The notes under the pieces: model-generated
Databases searched by the model: none
The model's input: the letters and a program-made list of their open reading frames with translations, nothing else
What the model was told of the DNA's origin: nothing
Shown here: positions 1 through 7,966 of the stretch, piece by piece
Numbering within the stretch: position 1 is the first letter of the stretch
How the letters are laid out: each line of letters opens with the position of its first letter
Translations under genes and position numbers: made by a program
Source: Pigmentiphaga daeguensis
Lineage (GTDB): Bacteria > Pseudomonadota > Gammaproteobacteria > Burkholderiales > Burkholderiaceae_B
Direction: 5' to 3'
NCBI RefSeq assembly: GCF_039523035.1
Contig: NZ_BAAAEN010000017.1
Coordinates: 1 to 64,000 of the forward strand
Length of the DNA stretch: 64,000 nt

Positions 1-62
1 TGCTGGAGTTCCTGCTGGAGCCTCCCATCAACATCAACCCGATGCCTTCGGCTGAGGGTTAG
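1..62 (+). CDS. 3' end of an unidentified CDS (partial)
   Basis: Reading from base 3, an open frame enters from the left edge and ends at TAG (60-62), giving a C-terminus that reads LEFLLEPPININPMPSAEG. The 19 residues look like a plausible protein tail and have no internal stop, but they are too few to assign a family. The frame ends 23 bp before the stop of the convergent broken Bug gene. It could be a chance frame. The sequence left of the window would settle it. Confidence 0.35.
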   Translation, partial: LEFLLEPPININPMPSAEG

Positions 63-85
63 GAAGCTCCTGCATCAACAGGCTT

Positions 86-403
86 TTATGAATACCCTTT
101 CTTTTTCATCACGACGTTGCCGACCATTACCCCGCTCGGCGCCATCAGCAAGGTATGGCCGTCGGCCTGCGCCTTGGCGACCAGGTCCGCGGCGATGATG
201 CCCGACGCCCCGGTCTTGTTCTCGATGACGACCTGCTGCCCAAGACCGTCGCTGAGCTTGGGCGCCATCGAGCGCATGACGATATCCGTGCCGCCGCCGG
301 CGGCCTGGCCGATGATCACCTTGATGGGACGGCTGGGATAGGACTGCGCATGGCCGGCGAGCGGCAGGTGTAGCGCAAGAAGCAGGAAGAGTGTCGCCTT
401 CAT
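86..403 (-). pseudogene. Truncated Bug/TctC-family periplasmic receptor (remnant)
   Basis: The 105 residues start with a signal peptide ending GHAQ and continue with the typical N-terminal Bug features: SYPSRPIKVIIGQAAGGGTD, VVIENKTGASG and an ADGHTLLMAPSG segment. The family is normally about 320 residues long. Here the frame stops right after MKKKGYS, where intact paralogues go on with an NP.LY...YDP.KDF segment, so about two thirds of the protein is missing. No continuation is visible in the remaining 85 bases, where another gene end appears to abut. I read it as a deletion remnant that would not make a functional solute receptor. It is divergent from the intact Bug gene at 712. Confidence 0.82.
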
Positions 404-617
404 TTTGTTGACCCGTGTTGGTTATGGTGGTCTGCCGCCATGCGAAGCGGTGTCTCCAACAAAGTGACGCATGAGCGAGGAAGGTTTTTGCATGCGCTCC
501 ACATGGCCGTCAACGTGAGGGCCGAGCCAGCGCGGGGCTGTCCAAGACGCAGTGCGCGGGCAGTCAAGTGCGGGCGCCGGCGCCGCCCCATGTCGTCCGT
601 TTATGCCCCATGCGCAA

Positions 618-675
618 AACGACTTGCCGGGCCCGCGGCGGACTGCGAAAGTCCCGCCAACGACTTGCCGGGCCC
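618..675 (+). repeat. 17-bp direct repeat in the Bug-Bug intergenic region
   Basis: AACGACTTGCCGGGCCC occurs at 618-634 and again at 659-675, a 41-bp period. The second copy ends 24 bp before the SD (AAGGAGA) of the Bug gene at 712. The rest of the 308-bp stretch 404-711 shows no convincing gene. A tandem 41-bp duplication or a two-site binding element would both fit. Confidence 0.6.
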
Positions 676-711
676 CCCAGGAAGACCACGGTTCAAGCAA
701 AGGAGACATCC

Positions 712-1686
712 ATGACCTTCACGTTCGGGAAACTGGCGCTGGCCGCCACGCTCGGCCTGGCCGCCATCGGCGCGCAGGCCGAGACCTGGCCGGCCCGCCC
801 GGTGCGCATCATCGTGCCGTACAACGCCGGCACGCCGCCCGACATCAGCAGCCGCATCATCGCGCAGAAGCTGACCGTCAAGCTGGGCCAGACCTTCTAC
901 GTGGACAACAAGCCCGGCGCCTCGGGCAGCCTGGCCGCGGGCGACCTGGACCGCTATCCGGCCGACGGCTATACCGCGATGACGCTGCTCACGCCGGTGG
1001 TGGTCGGCCCGGCGCTGTTGTCGTCGTTCAAGAAGGACTTCGCCCGCGACTACGCGCCCGTCGGGCAGTACGACTGGACCTACAGCGTGCTGGTCGTCAG
1101 CCCGTCCCTGCCCGTGCACGACGTGAAGGGGCTGATCGAACTGCTGCGCGCCAAGCCCGATACCTACAGTTTCCCCTCGGGCGGCTACGGCACGCCGGCG
1201 CACCTGGCGGGCGAACTGTTCAAGCAGCGCTACGGCGTCACGGCCACCCACGTGCCCTACAACCAGTTCACGGCCGGGCTGGCCGACCTGGTGGCGGGCA
1301 GGGTGAACTTCATGTTCCTGACCAGCACGGTGGCGACGGCGCAGGTCCAGGGCGGCAAGGTCAAGGCGCTGGCCATCGCCTCGCGCGACAGCCGGCTGCC
1401 CGGGCTGCCCGACGTGCCGACCATGGAGGAACAAGGCTTCAAGGGCTTCGACGTGCGCAACTGGGACGGCTTCGTCATGCGCAAGGAAACGCCCAAGGAC
1501 GCGGTGGCCGGGTTCACGCGGGCGCTGAACCAGATCCTGGCCGATCCCGAGACGCGCAAGGCGCTGGCCGACGCGGGCGCCGACCCCGTCGCGAACACAA
1601 CGGCGGAACAGTTCGGCGCGCTGATCGCCAGCGAACAGGCCCGGCTGACGGACCTGGTGCGCCAGACCGCCATCAAGATCGACTGA
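712..1686 (+). CDS. Bug/TctC-family periplasmic solute receptor
   Basis: This 324-residue receptor has a signal peptide cleaved after AQA (about residue 23), followed by the Bug ligand-loop signature VRIIVPYNAG..PDISSR, then VDNKPGASG and PADGY. Such proteins bind carboxylates or other small organic solutes in the periplasm, often for a tripartite tricarboxylate transporter encoded elsewhere. The ATG at 712 is chosen because AAGGAGA lies about 8 nt upstream and it gives a clean signal peptide; an in-frame ATG at 568 adds 48 residues before the signal peptide and is unlikely. The sulfatase-like gene starts 34 bp downstream, so this is probably the first gene of the operon that ends with the catechol dioxygenase. 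The ligand is unknown. Confidence 0.93.
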   Translation: MTFTFGKLALAATLGLAAIGAQAETWPARPVRIIVPYNAGTPPDISSRIIAQKLTVKLGQTFYVDNKPGASGSLAAGDLDRYPADGYTAMTLLTPVVVGPALLSSFKKDFARDYAPVGQYDWTYSVLVVSPSLPVHDVKGLIELLRAKPDTYSFPSGGYGTPAHLAGELFKQRYGVTATHVPYNQFTAGLADLVAGRVNFMFLTSTVATAQVQGGKVKALAIASRDSRLPGLPDVPTMEEQGFKGFDVRNWDGFVMRKETPKDAVAGFTRALNQILADPETRKALADAGADPVANTTAEQFGALIASEQARLTDLVRQTAIKID

Positions 1687-1720
1687 TTTCCGAACGACCG
1701 ACTTTCTTGCGGACACCAGG

Positions 1721-3274
1721 ATGCGCAACGTCCTCTTCATCATGTGCGACCAACTGCGGGCGGACTACCTGTCCTGCTACGGCAGCTCCTGGCTGCGCAC
1801 GCCCAACATGGATGCCCTGGCGGCGCGCGGCGTGGCCTTCACCCAGGCCTACGTGCAGTCGGGCGTGTGCGGACCGTCGCGCATGTCGTTCTATACCGGT
1901 CGCTATCCGTCCTCCCACGGCGCGACCTGGAACTTCATCCCCATGCCCATGAGCGAGCTGACGGTGGGCGACTACCTGTCGCAGGCCGGACGCGCGCTCC
2001 ACCTGGCGGGCAAGACCCATTTCGAACCTTCGGCCGAGGCGATGGCTGCCTGGCGCGGCGGCGCCTCCGATCGGTCCGCCGCCAGCCTGCTGCAAGGCGG
2101 CTTCGAGGTGGTCTGCCGGCACGAGGGCGACCTGCCCACCGGCAAGGAAGACTACCGGCGCTACCTGGAGTCGGCCGGCTACGCGGGCGACGACCCCTGG
2201 CTGCAGCATGCCAATTCCGGCCGCCATCCGGACGGCTCCGTCGCCAGCGGCTGGCAGATGCGCCATGCACACCTGGCCGCCCACGTGGCCGAGCCGCACT
2301 CGGAAACCGCCTACGTCTCGAACGCCGCCATCGATTTCATCCGCCGCCATCGCGACGAACCGTGGTCGCTGCACCTGTCGTACATCAAGCCCCACTGGCC
2401 CTACATCGCGCCGGCGCCCTACCACGACATGTATCGCCGCGCCGAGCAGGCGCCCATCCGGCGCAACCGCGCCTCCGAAGCCGCCGAGCATCCGGTGCTG
2501 GCCGCCTACCGCTCGCATGACGAATGCCGCAGCTTCGACCGGGAGGACGTGGCACGCCACGTGCGTCCGGCCTACATGGGCCTGATCCGGCAGATCGACG
2601 ACCACCTGGGCCGCGTGCTGGAAGTCCTGGAGCAGACAGGGCAGGCGGACCGGACGCTGATCGTCTTCACCTCGGACCACGGCGATTTCCTGGGCGACTA
2701 CGGCTTCGGCGAGAAGGAGCTGTTCCACGACGTGGTCCAGCGCGTACCGCTGATCGTGGTCGATCCGTCGCCCGCCGCCGATGCCACGCGCGGCACGCAC
2801 GACGGCCGCTTCGCCGCCGCGGTGGACGTGGTGCCCACCATCCTGGACGCGCTCGACCTGCCCGCGCAGGCCCACCGGGTGGAAGGCCGCTCGCTGCTGC
2901 CGCTGGTACGTGGCGAAGCGGCGGACGACTGGCGCGACTGTGTCTTCAGCGAACTGGACTACGCCACGCGTCGCGCCCGCCATGTCCTGGGCCGGCCGCG
3001 CGACGCCGACTGCCGGGGCTGGATGGTGCGCACCGCCGACTGGAAGCTGGTGGCCTGGAACGGCTATCGCCCGCAGCTCTTCCACCTGGCCGAGGACCCG
3101 GACGAATTCCACGACCTGGGCGCGGACCCCGCGTTCGAACCGGTGCGGCAATCGATGTCCGCGCGGCTGCTGGCGCATCAGTTGACGCTCAAGCGCCGCA
3201 TCGCCGTCGACCTCGACCGCATCGAGGCCATGACCGACAACCTGCCGCCGGGCATACACATCGGCCAGTGGTAA
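1721..3274 (+). CDS. Sulfatase-family hydrolase (arylsulfatase / phosphonate monoester hydrolase type)
   Basis: This 517-residue alkaline-phosphatase-superfamily enzyme starts NVLFIMCDQLRADYLSCYG, with Asp10 a likely metal ligand. The formylglycine motif is Cys50-Gly-Pro-Ser-Arg followed by FYTGR, so Cys50 should be oxidised to formylglycine. A second metal-site motif, TSDHGD, lies around residues 317-322 (Asp319, His320). The N-terminus and length resemble phosphonate monoester hydrolases and bacterial arylsulfatases, families known for promiscuity between sulfate, phosphate and phosphonate monoesters. No signal peptide is seen, so it is probably cytoplasmic. It sits between a Bug receptor and the ferredoxin/catechol dioxygenase pair, which suggests a substrate that releases an aromatic alcohol. 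The exact substrate is inferred. Confidence 0.9.
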   Translation: MRNVLFIMCDQLRADYLSCYGSSWLRTPNMDALAARGVAFTQAYVQSGVCGPSRMSFYTGRYPSSHGATWNFIPMPMSELTVGDYLSQAGRALHLAGKTHFEPSAEAMAAWRGGASDRSAASLLQGGFEVVCRHEGDLPTGKEDYRRYLESAGYAGDDPWLQHANSGRHPDGSVASGWQMRHAHLAAHVAEPHSETAYVSNAAIDFIRRHRDEPWSLHLSYIKPHWPYIAPAPYHDMYRRAEQAPIRRNRASEAAEHPVLAAYRSHDECRSFDREDVARHVRPAYMGLIRQIDDHLGRVLEVLEQTGQADRTLIVFTSDHGDFLGDYGFGEKELFHDVVQRVPLIVVDPSPAADATRGTHDGRFAAAVDVVPTILDALDLPAQAHRVEGRSLLPLVRGEAADDWRDCVFSELDYATRRARHVLGRPRDADCRGWMVRTADWKLVAWNGYRPQLFHLAEDPDEFHDLGADPAFEPVRQSMSARLLAHQLTLKRRIAVDLDRIEAMTDNLPPGIHIGQW

Positions 3275-3295
3275 ACCTCTCGCGCAAGGAATCCC

Positions 3296-3694
3296 ATGCA
3301 TCCGGCCAAGCAGGACCACGAAACGCGGATCGACAGCGCCGCCCCGGCCGGGCAGCGCTTCGAGGTCCATATCCTGGATACGGGCGAACGCTATACCTGC
3401 AGCGGCTCGCAGACGCTGCTGGCCGGCATGGAGGCGCTCGGCCGCAAGGGCATTCCGGTCGGCTGCCGCGGCGGCGGGTGCGGCGTATGCAAGAGCCGGA
3501 TCGTACGCGGCGACTACCACGCCGCGAAGATGAGCCGCGCCTGCGTCAGCGCCGACGAGCAGGCGGCCGGCGTGGTGCTGGCCTGCCGTGTCGTGCCGCG
3601 CAGCGACATCGAGATCGAAGCGCTGGACCGGATGCGGCGCTGCGTGACCCGTCATTTGGCGCCGGCGGCCCGGCCGCCTGCACACCTTACCTAG
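3296..3694 (+). CDS. Plant-type 2Fe-2S ferredoxin (XylT/DmpQ-like)
   Basis: The 132-residue protein has the plant-type cluster ligands Cys57, Cys62, Cys65 and Cys97, spaced C-x4-C-x2-C-x31-C, in VGCRGGGCGVCKSR and LACRV. It lies 22 bp upstream of a catechol 2,3-dioxygenase. In meta-cleavage operons such a ferredoxin (XylT, DmpQ, NahT) reduces the oxidised active-site iron of the extradiol dioxygenase and so reactivates it. The context supports that role rather than electron supply to a hydroxylase. It has about 20 extra residues at each end compared with XylT. The distant Rieske oxygenase at 15380 is an alternative partner, but a less likely one. Confidence 0.88.
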   Translation: MHPAKQDHETRIDSAAPAGQRFEVHILDTGERYTCSGSQTLLAGMEALGRKGIPVGCRGGGCGVCKSRIVRGDYHAAKMSRACVSADEQAAGVVLACRVVPRSDIEIEALDRMRRCVTRHLAPAARPPAHLT

Positions 3695-3716
3695 CAACGA
3701 CAGCAAGGAGACCATC

Positions 3717-4661
3717 ATGGCGATCACAGGAGTGATGCGGCCGGGACACGTTTGCATACGGGTTCTGGAGATCGAGCCGGCGGTGCGGCACTACGTCGAT
3801 ACCATCGGGCTCAGGGAAGTCATGCGCGACACCGCCGCCGACGGCAGCGCGCGGGTGTTCCTGAAAGCCTGGGACGAAGCCGACCACCACAGCGTGGTGC
3901 TGCGCGAGGCCGATGAAGCCGGCATGGATTACATGGGCTGGAAAGTGGACTCGGATGCCACGCTGGACAAGCTGTCGGCCGATGTCGAGGCCAGCGGCCT
4001 GGCGACCGCGATGAGCTGGGTGAAGGAAGGCGAGCATCCGATGACGGGACGGCGTTTCCGCTTCACCGTCCCGACGGGCCACGTGATGGAACTGTATGCA
4101 CACCGCGAGACGCCCGGGTGCGCGGTAGGCTACCTGAATCCCGACCCGTGGCCGGACGACATGCACGGCATGGGCGCGCGCCGCTTCGACCACTGTCTGC
4201 TGTACGGGGACGACCTGGCCGGCACGTTCAAGCTGTTCACCGAGGTCCTGGGCTTCAGCCTGACCGAGGCGGTCGTGGCCGGGCCGGACGAGCAGATGAT
4301 AGGCGCCTTCCTGAGCTGCGCGACCAAGGCCCACGACGTGGCCTTCATCCAGCAGCCGGTCAAGAACAAGCTGCATCACGTGTCGTTCCTGCTGGACAAC
4401 TGGGGCGAAGTGCTCAAGGCAGCCGACATCATCTCCAAGCGGCGCGTATCGCTGGACATCGGGCCGACGCGCCATGGCATCACGCGCGGCGAAACGGTGT
4501 ACTTCTTCGATCCGAGCGGCAACCGCAACGAGGTGTTCGCCGGCGGCTATACCTGGTACCCGGACAAGCCGGTGATCAAGTGGACGGCCGAGGAGCTGGG
4601 CACGGGCATCTTCTATCACGACCGCAAGCTGAACGAGAAATTCCTGAGCGTGTTTACCTGA
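3717..4661 (+). CDS. xylE: Catechol 2,3-dioxygenase (extradiol, VOC superfamily)
   Basis: The 314 residues align over the whole length with XylE/DmpB. Two VOC halves are visible; the C-terminal half carries the Fe(II) ligands His159 (RRFDHCLLYGD), His221 (LHHVSFLLD) and Glu272 (GNRNEVF). Acid/base and substrate residues His206 (KAHDVAF) and Tyr262 (VYFFDPSGNR) are also present. It should open catechol or an alkylcatechol to 2-hydroxymuconic semialdehyde. The start has AAGGAG about 8 nt upstream. The ferredoxin just upstream is its usual partner. No semialdehyde dehydrogenase or 2-hydroxymuconic-semialdehyde hydrolase follows directly; the next gene is a LysR regulator, so the lower pathway must be encoded elsewhere or differently. 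Confidence 0.95.
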   Translation: MAITGVMRPGHVCIRVLEIEPAVRHYVDTIGLREVMRDTAADGSARVFLKAWDEADHHSVVLREADEAGMDYMGWKVDSDATLDKLSADVEASGLATAMSWVKEGEHPMTGRRFRFTVPTGHVMELYAHRETPGCAVGYLNPDPWPDDMHGMGARRFDHCLLYGDDLAGTFKLFTEVLGFSLTEAVVAGPDEQMIGAFLSCATKAHDVAFIQQPVKNKLHHVSFLLDNWGEVLKAADIISKRRVSLDIGPTRHGITRGETVYFFDPSGNRNEVFAGGYTWYPDKPVIKWTAEELGTGIFYHDRKLNEKFLSVFT

Positions 4662-4824
4662 GTCGCGCGGGCGCGTATCCTCGCCCTCCTGACTGTATCT
4701 GGCGCCTGCCCCGCGAGACGATCATGAACCTGGATTCCGCCCCCGTCGCCGCGCCGTCCGCGCTCCCGCATGACTGCTGGGACCAGGCGGGCGGCGCCCG
4801 GCCGACGCCGCGTCCGGCCTGAGC

Positions 4825-5733
4825 ATGCAGCTCCACCAGCTCCGGGCCTTCGTGGCGGTGGCCGAGGCGGGCAGCATCAGCGCCGCCGCCAAGCTGCTGG
4901 ACCTGACGCAGCCCGCCATCACGCGCGCGCTGCAGCAACTGGAGTTGTCGGTGGGCGCCACGCTGCTGACGCGCTCGGCGCACGGCATCGAACTGACCCC
5001 CTACGGGCAGGCCCTGCTGGAACACGCCCGCTTCATCGTGCGCGCCGCGGCCGACGCGCACACCCACATCCGGCAACTGGCCGGCGACCTGTCGGGCAAG
5101 CTGTCCATCGCTTCGTCGGCGGCGCCGTTCGCGCTGGTGGTACCGCGGGCGATCGAGATCATGCGGCTGCGCTTTCCCGACGTCTACATCCATCTCCAGG
5201 AAGCCACCTACCCCACGGTCATGGACCTGTTCCGCGAAAAGGGCCTGGACTTCGCCATCGGCCCGCTGCCCGCGGGCGGCCCCGGCGAAGGCTATCGGCA
5301 CGATCCGCTGTTCACGCTGGACCTGGTGGTGGCGGTGCGGCAGGGCCACCCCAAGGCGCGGGCGAGGTCGCTGCGGGCGCTGGCCGACGTGCCCTGGCTG
5401 GTCACCGGTCCCGCCGACGGACCGGGCATGGTCATCCAGCGGTCGTTCGTCGACACCGGCCTGCCGCCGCCCCAGTGCGTCATGCATTGCGAATCCGTGG
5501 GCGGCGCCATCCAGATCATCGAGCACGGCAACATCGCCAGCTTCGTTCCGCGCTACCTGGCCGAGGAAGCCCGGGCCGCGGGCCGGCTGGCCATCGTGCC
5601 GGTGGCCGAGACGCTGCCCTCGCTGACCATCTCCGCGTTCATGCCGGCGCAGAAGATCCTGAGCCCGGCGGGGCAGGCGCTGTATTCGGCCATCCACGGC
5701 ATCAGCCGCAACTTGCGGCCCCAGGACGCCTGA
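4825..5733 (+). CDS. LysR-family transcriptional regulator
   Basis: The 302-residue protein has an N-terminal winged helix-turn-helix (SISAAAKLLDLTQPAITRAL, about residues 17-36) and a periplasmic-binding-like effector domain from about residue 90. It follows the catechol dioxygenase by 163 bp and is in the same direction as the TauD-type operon that starts 108 bp later, so it could control either. The 163-bp gap holds only a weak 32-codon frame (4724-4822) and no clear promoter. The start is the first ATG that gives a full-length LysR N-terminus (MQLHQLRAFVAVAEAG). Confidence 0.93.
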   Translation: MQLHQLRAFVAVAEAGSISAAAKLLDLTQPAITRALQQLELSVGATLLTRSAHGIELTPYGQALLEHARFIVRAAADAHTHIRQLAGDLSGKLSIASSAAPFALVVPRAIEIMRLRFPDVYIHLQEATYPTVMDLFREKGLDFAIGPLPAGGPGEGYRHDPLFTLDLVVAVRQGHPKARARSLRALADVPWLVTGPADGPGMVIQRSFVDTGLPPPQCVMHCESVGGAIQIIEHGNIASFVPRYLAEEARAAGRLAIVPVAETLPSLTISAFMPAQKILSPAGQALYSAIHGISRNLRPQDA

Positions 5734-5739
5734 CTCCCG

Positions 5740-5762
5740 GTTGTTTCCGTTCAGGAAATAAC
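5740..5762. promoter_or_regulatory. AT-rich inverted repeat upstream of the TauD-type operon
   Basis: GTTGTTTCC (5740-5748) and GGAAATAAC (5754-5762) form 9-bp arms with one mismatch around a 5-nt centre. The element starts 7 bp after the LysR stop and is AT-rich in a GC-rich region. It may be an operator for the LysR protein just upstream, or a weak terminator. No U-tract follows, which favours an operator. Confidence 0.42.
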
Positions 5763-5841
5763 AAGTTTGCGCCCGGCGGGATGTCCAAACCGGCCGCCGA
5801 TGCCTACCATTTCGCCATCGATCAGCCAGACAGGACTCAAG

Positions 5842-6759
5842 ATGACGGATATCGTCCCCACCGGAAAGATACTCGGGGCCACGGTGCGCGGCCTGGACCT
5901 TGCCCGGCCGCTTTCGGAGCAGGATTTCGCCGCGCTGCTGGCGGCGCTGGGCGCGCACGGCGTCCTGCGCTTCCCGGCGCAATCGATCTCGCCGGCGCAG
6001 CTGCGGGATTTCTCGGCCCGCTTCGGCGGCCTGCAGCGGACCGTATCGGACGCCAACGAACCCGGCATTCCCGAGGTCAGCATTCTTTCCAATATCGTGG
6101 AGAACGGCCGGCTGATCGGCATCGCCGACGCCGGCCAGGACTGGCACACCGACATGTCCTACAACCCGACGGTAGGTTTCGTGAACGTGCTGCATGCCCT
6201 GAAGGTGCCGCGCCGCGACGGCCGCGCGCTGGGATCGACCAGCTTCGCCAACATGCATGCCGCCTACGAGGACCTGCCCGCCGACGTCAAACGCGAGCTT
6301 GAACACGCCACCGCCCTCCACGACTTCAACAAGTTCTGGGAGAACATGCGGGCGCGGCCCGGCAGCGAACGGCCGCCGCTCACGCCCGAGCAGCGCGCCA
6401 AGCGGCCCCCGTCGACGCATCCGGTGTTCCTGACACACCCCATCACCGGCCGCAAGGTGCTGTACTGCAATCCCGGCTATGCCATCCGGATCAACGAACT
6501 CGATGCGCGCCGCAGCGACGAGATGCTGGAATTCCTGTTCGCGCACCAGCTCCAGCCCAAGTACCAGTACACCCACGAATGGACCGAGGGCGACGTGCTG
6601 ATGTGGGACCACATCGGCACGCTGCACAACGCCTGGCCCGACTACCTGCCCCACGAGCACCGGCTGATCAAGCGCTGCCAGGTCATGGCCGACCGCATTT
6701 TCGATCCGTCCTTCCTGCCGGCCGCGATCCGCCCCGCGCGCGCCGCGGCCGCGCACTGA
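5842..6759 (+). CDS. TauD/TfdA-family Fe(II)/2-oxoglutarate-dependent dioxygenase
   Basis: The 305 residues contain the facial triad His102-Thr-Asp104 (DWHTDMSY) and distal His262 (GTLHNAW), with Arg274 in the position that binds the 2-oxoglutarate carboxylate. TauD enzymes hydroxylate a carbon next to a sulfonate, ether or carboxylate-bearing group while decarboxylating 2-oxoglutarate. Starting at MTDIVPTGK gives the normal length; the longer frame from 5767 adds 25 low-complexity residues. The hydroxy-acid dehydrogenase starts 8 bp after its stop, so the two are probably co-translated. The substrate is unknown. Taurine dioxygenase itself is not implied because no sulfonate transporter is present. 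Confidence 0.9.
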   Translation: MTDIVPTGKILGATVRGLDLARPLSEQDFAALLAALGAHGVLRFPAQSISPAQLRDFSARFGGLQRTVSDANEPGIPEVSILSNIVENGRLIGIADAGQDWHTDMSYNPTVGFVNVLHALKVPRRDGRALGSTSFANMHAAYEDLPADVKRELEHATALHDFNKFWENMRARPGSERPPLTPEQRAKRPPSTHPVFLTHPITGRKVLYCNPGYAIRINELDARRSDEMLEFLFAHQLQPKYQYTHEWTEGDVLMWDHIGTLHNAWPDYLPHEHRLIKRCQVMADRIFDPSFLPAAIRPARAAAAH

Positions 6760-6766
6760 GCGCGCC

Positions 6767-7966
6767 ATGGGTCTGTTCGATCGCGGCATCGGCCGCGCCC
6801 AGTCCATCGATGACCTGCGGGCGGCGGCGCGTCGCCGCCTGCCCAGGCTGGTGTTCGACTTCTTCGACGGCGGCGCCGAGAGCGAGGCCACGCTGGCCGA
6901 CAACCGCCAGGCCTTCGAGCGCGTGCGCCTGTTGCCGCGCGCCCTGGTGGACGTCTCCCAGGTTTCCACCCGCTGCACCGTGCTGGGCGCGCCGGCCGAC
7001 TACCCGCTGGCCATCGCGCCCACAGGCGGAGTCGGCTACGGCCGCCACGGCGGCGACCTGGCCATCGCCAAGGCCGCCGCGCGGCACGGCATCCCCTATA
7101 CGCTGTCGACCAGCGCCACGGCGTCGATCGAGGAAGTCGCGCGCGAGGCGCCCGGCCGCCTGTGGTTCCAGGCCTACGTGCTGAAGAACCAGGACTTCTT
7201 CCACGGCCTGATCGAACGCGCGCGGGCGGCCGACTACGAAGCCCTGGTCATCACCGTCGACCTGCCGGTGGGCGGCAAGCGCGAGCGCGACGTGCGCAAC
7301 GGTTTCCGCACCCCCTTCCGGCTCACGTATCGCAGCTTCGGCGACGTGGCGGCGCATCCCCGCTGGGCGCTGGCGCTGCTGCGCCACGGCATGCCGGTGA
7401 ACAAGAACCTGATCGGCCTGCAGCGCGACGTGACCTCCGTGGCGGGACTGGCCTCGGCGGTGGGACGCAACTACGATCCCTCGTTCGACTGGGACCGCCT
7501 GGCCCGGGTGCGCGACCGTTGGCCGCGCAAGCTGATCGTCAAGGGCGTCCTGCGGCCGGACGACGCCGAGCGGCTGGTCCGGCTGGGCGCCGACGCCGTG
7601 GTGGTGTCCAATCATGGCGGACGCCAGCTCGACGGCGCCTGCGCGACGCTGGACGCGCTGCCCGGCGTGGTGGACGCGGTGGCCGGCCGCATCCCGGTCT
7701 GGCTGGACGGCGGCGTGCGGCGCGGCGTGGATATCCTGAAGGCCCGCGCGCTGGGCGCCGAAGGCGTGCTGGTCGGGCGCGCGACGCTGTACGGCGCGGT
7801 GGCGGGCGGCGAGCCCGGCGCGCACCGGGCACTACAGATACTGACCGAGGAACTGGTGCGCGCGATGAAACTGTGCGGCGCGCCCGGCATCGGGGACATC
7901 GACGAAACCCTCCTGGCGCGGCCACCGCGCCGGGCAACCCACGAAGGACGGACATGCGCTGGCTGA
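6767..7966 (+). CDS. FMN-dependent alpha-hydroxy-acid dehydrogenase (LldD/mandelate dehydrogenase family)
   Basis: The 399 residues form the FMN-binding TIM barrel of the glycolate oxidase/L-lactate dehydrogenase family. The catalytic base is His273 with Arg276 in SNHGGRQLD, and the phosphate-binding end is seen in LDGGVRRGVDILKARALGA. It oxidises an L-2-hydroxy acid to the 2-oxo acid; lactate, mandelate and glycolate are the common substrates. Its place between a TauD-type dioxygenase and an FAH-family hydrolase suggests it oxidises the hydroxyl group introduced upstream. Its 3' end overlaps the FAH gene by 13 bp. There is no obvious membrane-anchoring loop, so the electron acceptor cannot be told from sequence. 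Confidence 0.92.
   Translation: MGLFDRGIGRAQSIDDLRAAARRRLPRLVFDFFDGGAESEATLADNRQAFERVRLLPRALVDVSQVSTRCTVLGAPADYPLAIAPTGGVGYGRHGGDLAIAKAAARHGIPYTLSTSATASIEEVAREAPGRLWFQAYVLKNQDFFHGLIERARAADYEALVITVDLPVGGKRERDVRNGFRTPFRLTYRSFGDVAAHPRWALALLRHGMPVNKNLIGLQRDVTSVAGLASAVGRNYDPSFDWDRLARVRDRWPRKLIVKGVLRPDDAERLVRLGADAVVVSNHGGRQLDGACATLDALPGVVDAVAGRIPVWLDGGVRRGVDILKARALGAEGVLVGRATLYGAVAGGEPGAHRALQILTEELVRAMKLCGAPGIGDIDETLLARPPRRATHEGRTCAG

Noticed and set aside
1673..3757. Very long open frame on the minus strand across the sulfatase and ferredoxin genes
   Set aside because: It is a mirror of high-GC codon bias on the opposite strand; it has no domain pattern, while the plus-strand genes have clear motifs.
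4724..4822. 32-codon frame between the catechol dioxygenase and LysR genes
   Set aside because: Pro/Ala-rich, no good ribosome site and no recognisable feature.
4654..6978. 774-codon minus-strand frame across the LysR and TauD genes
   Set aside because: Low-complexity translation with no family features; overlaps three genes with intact active sites.
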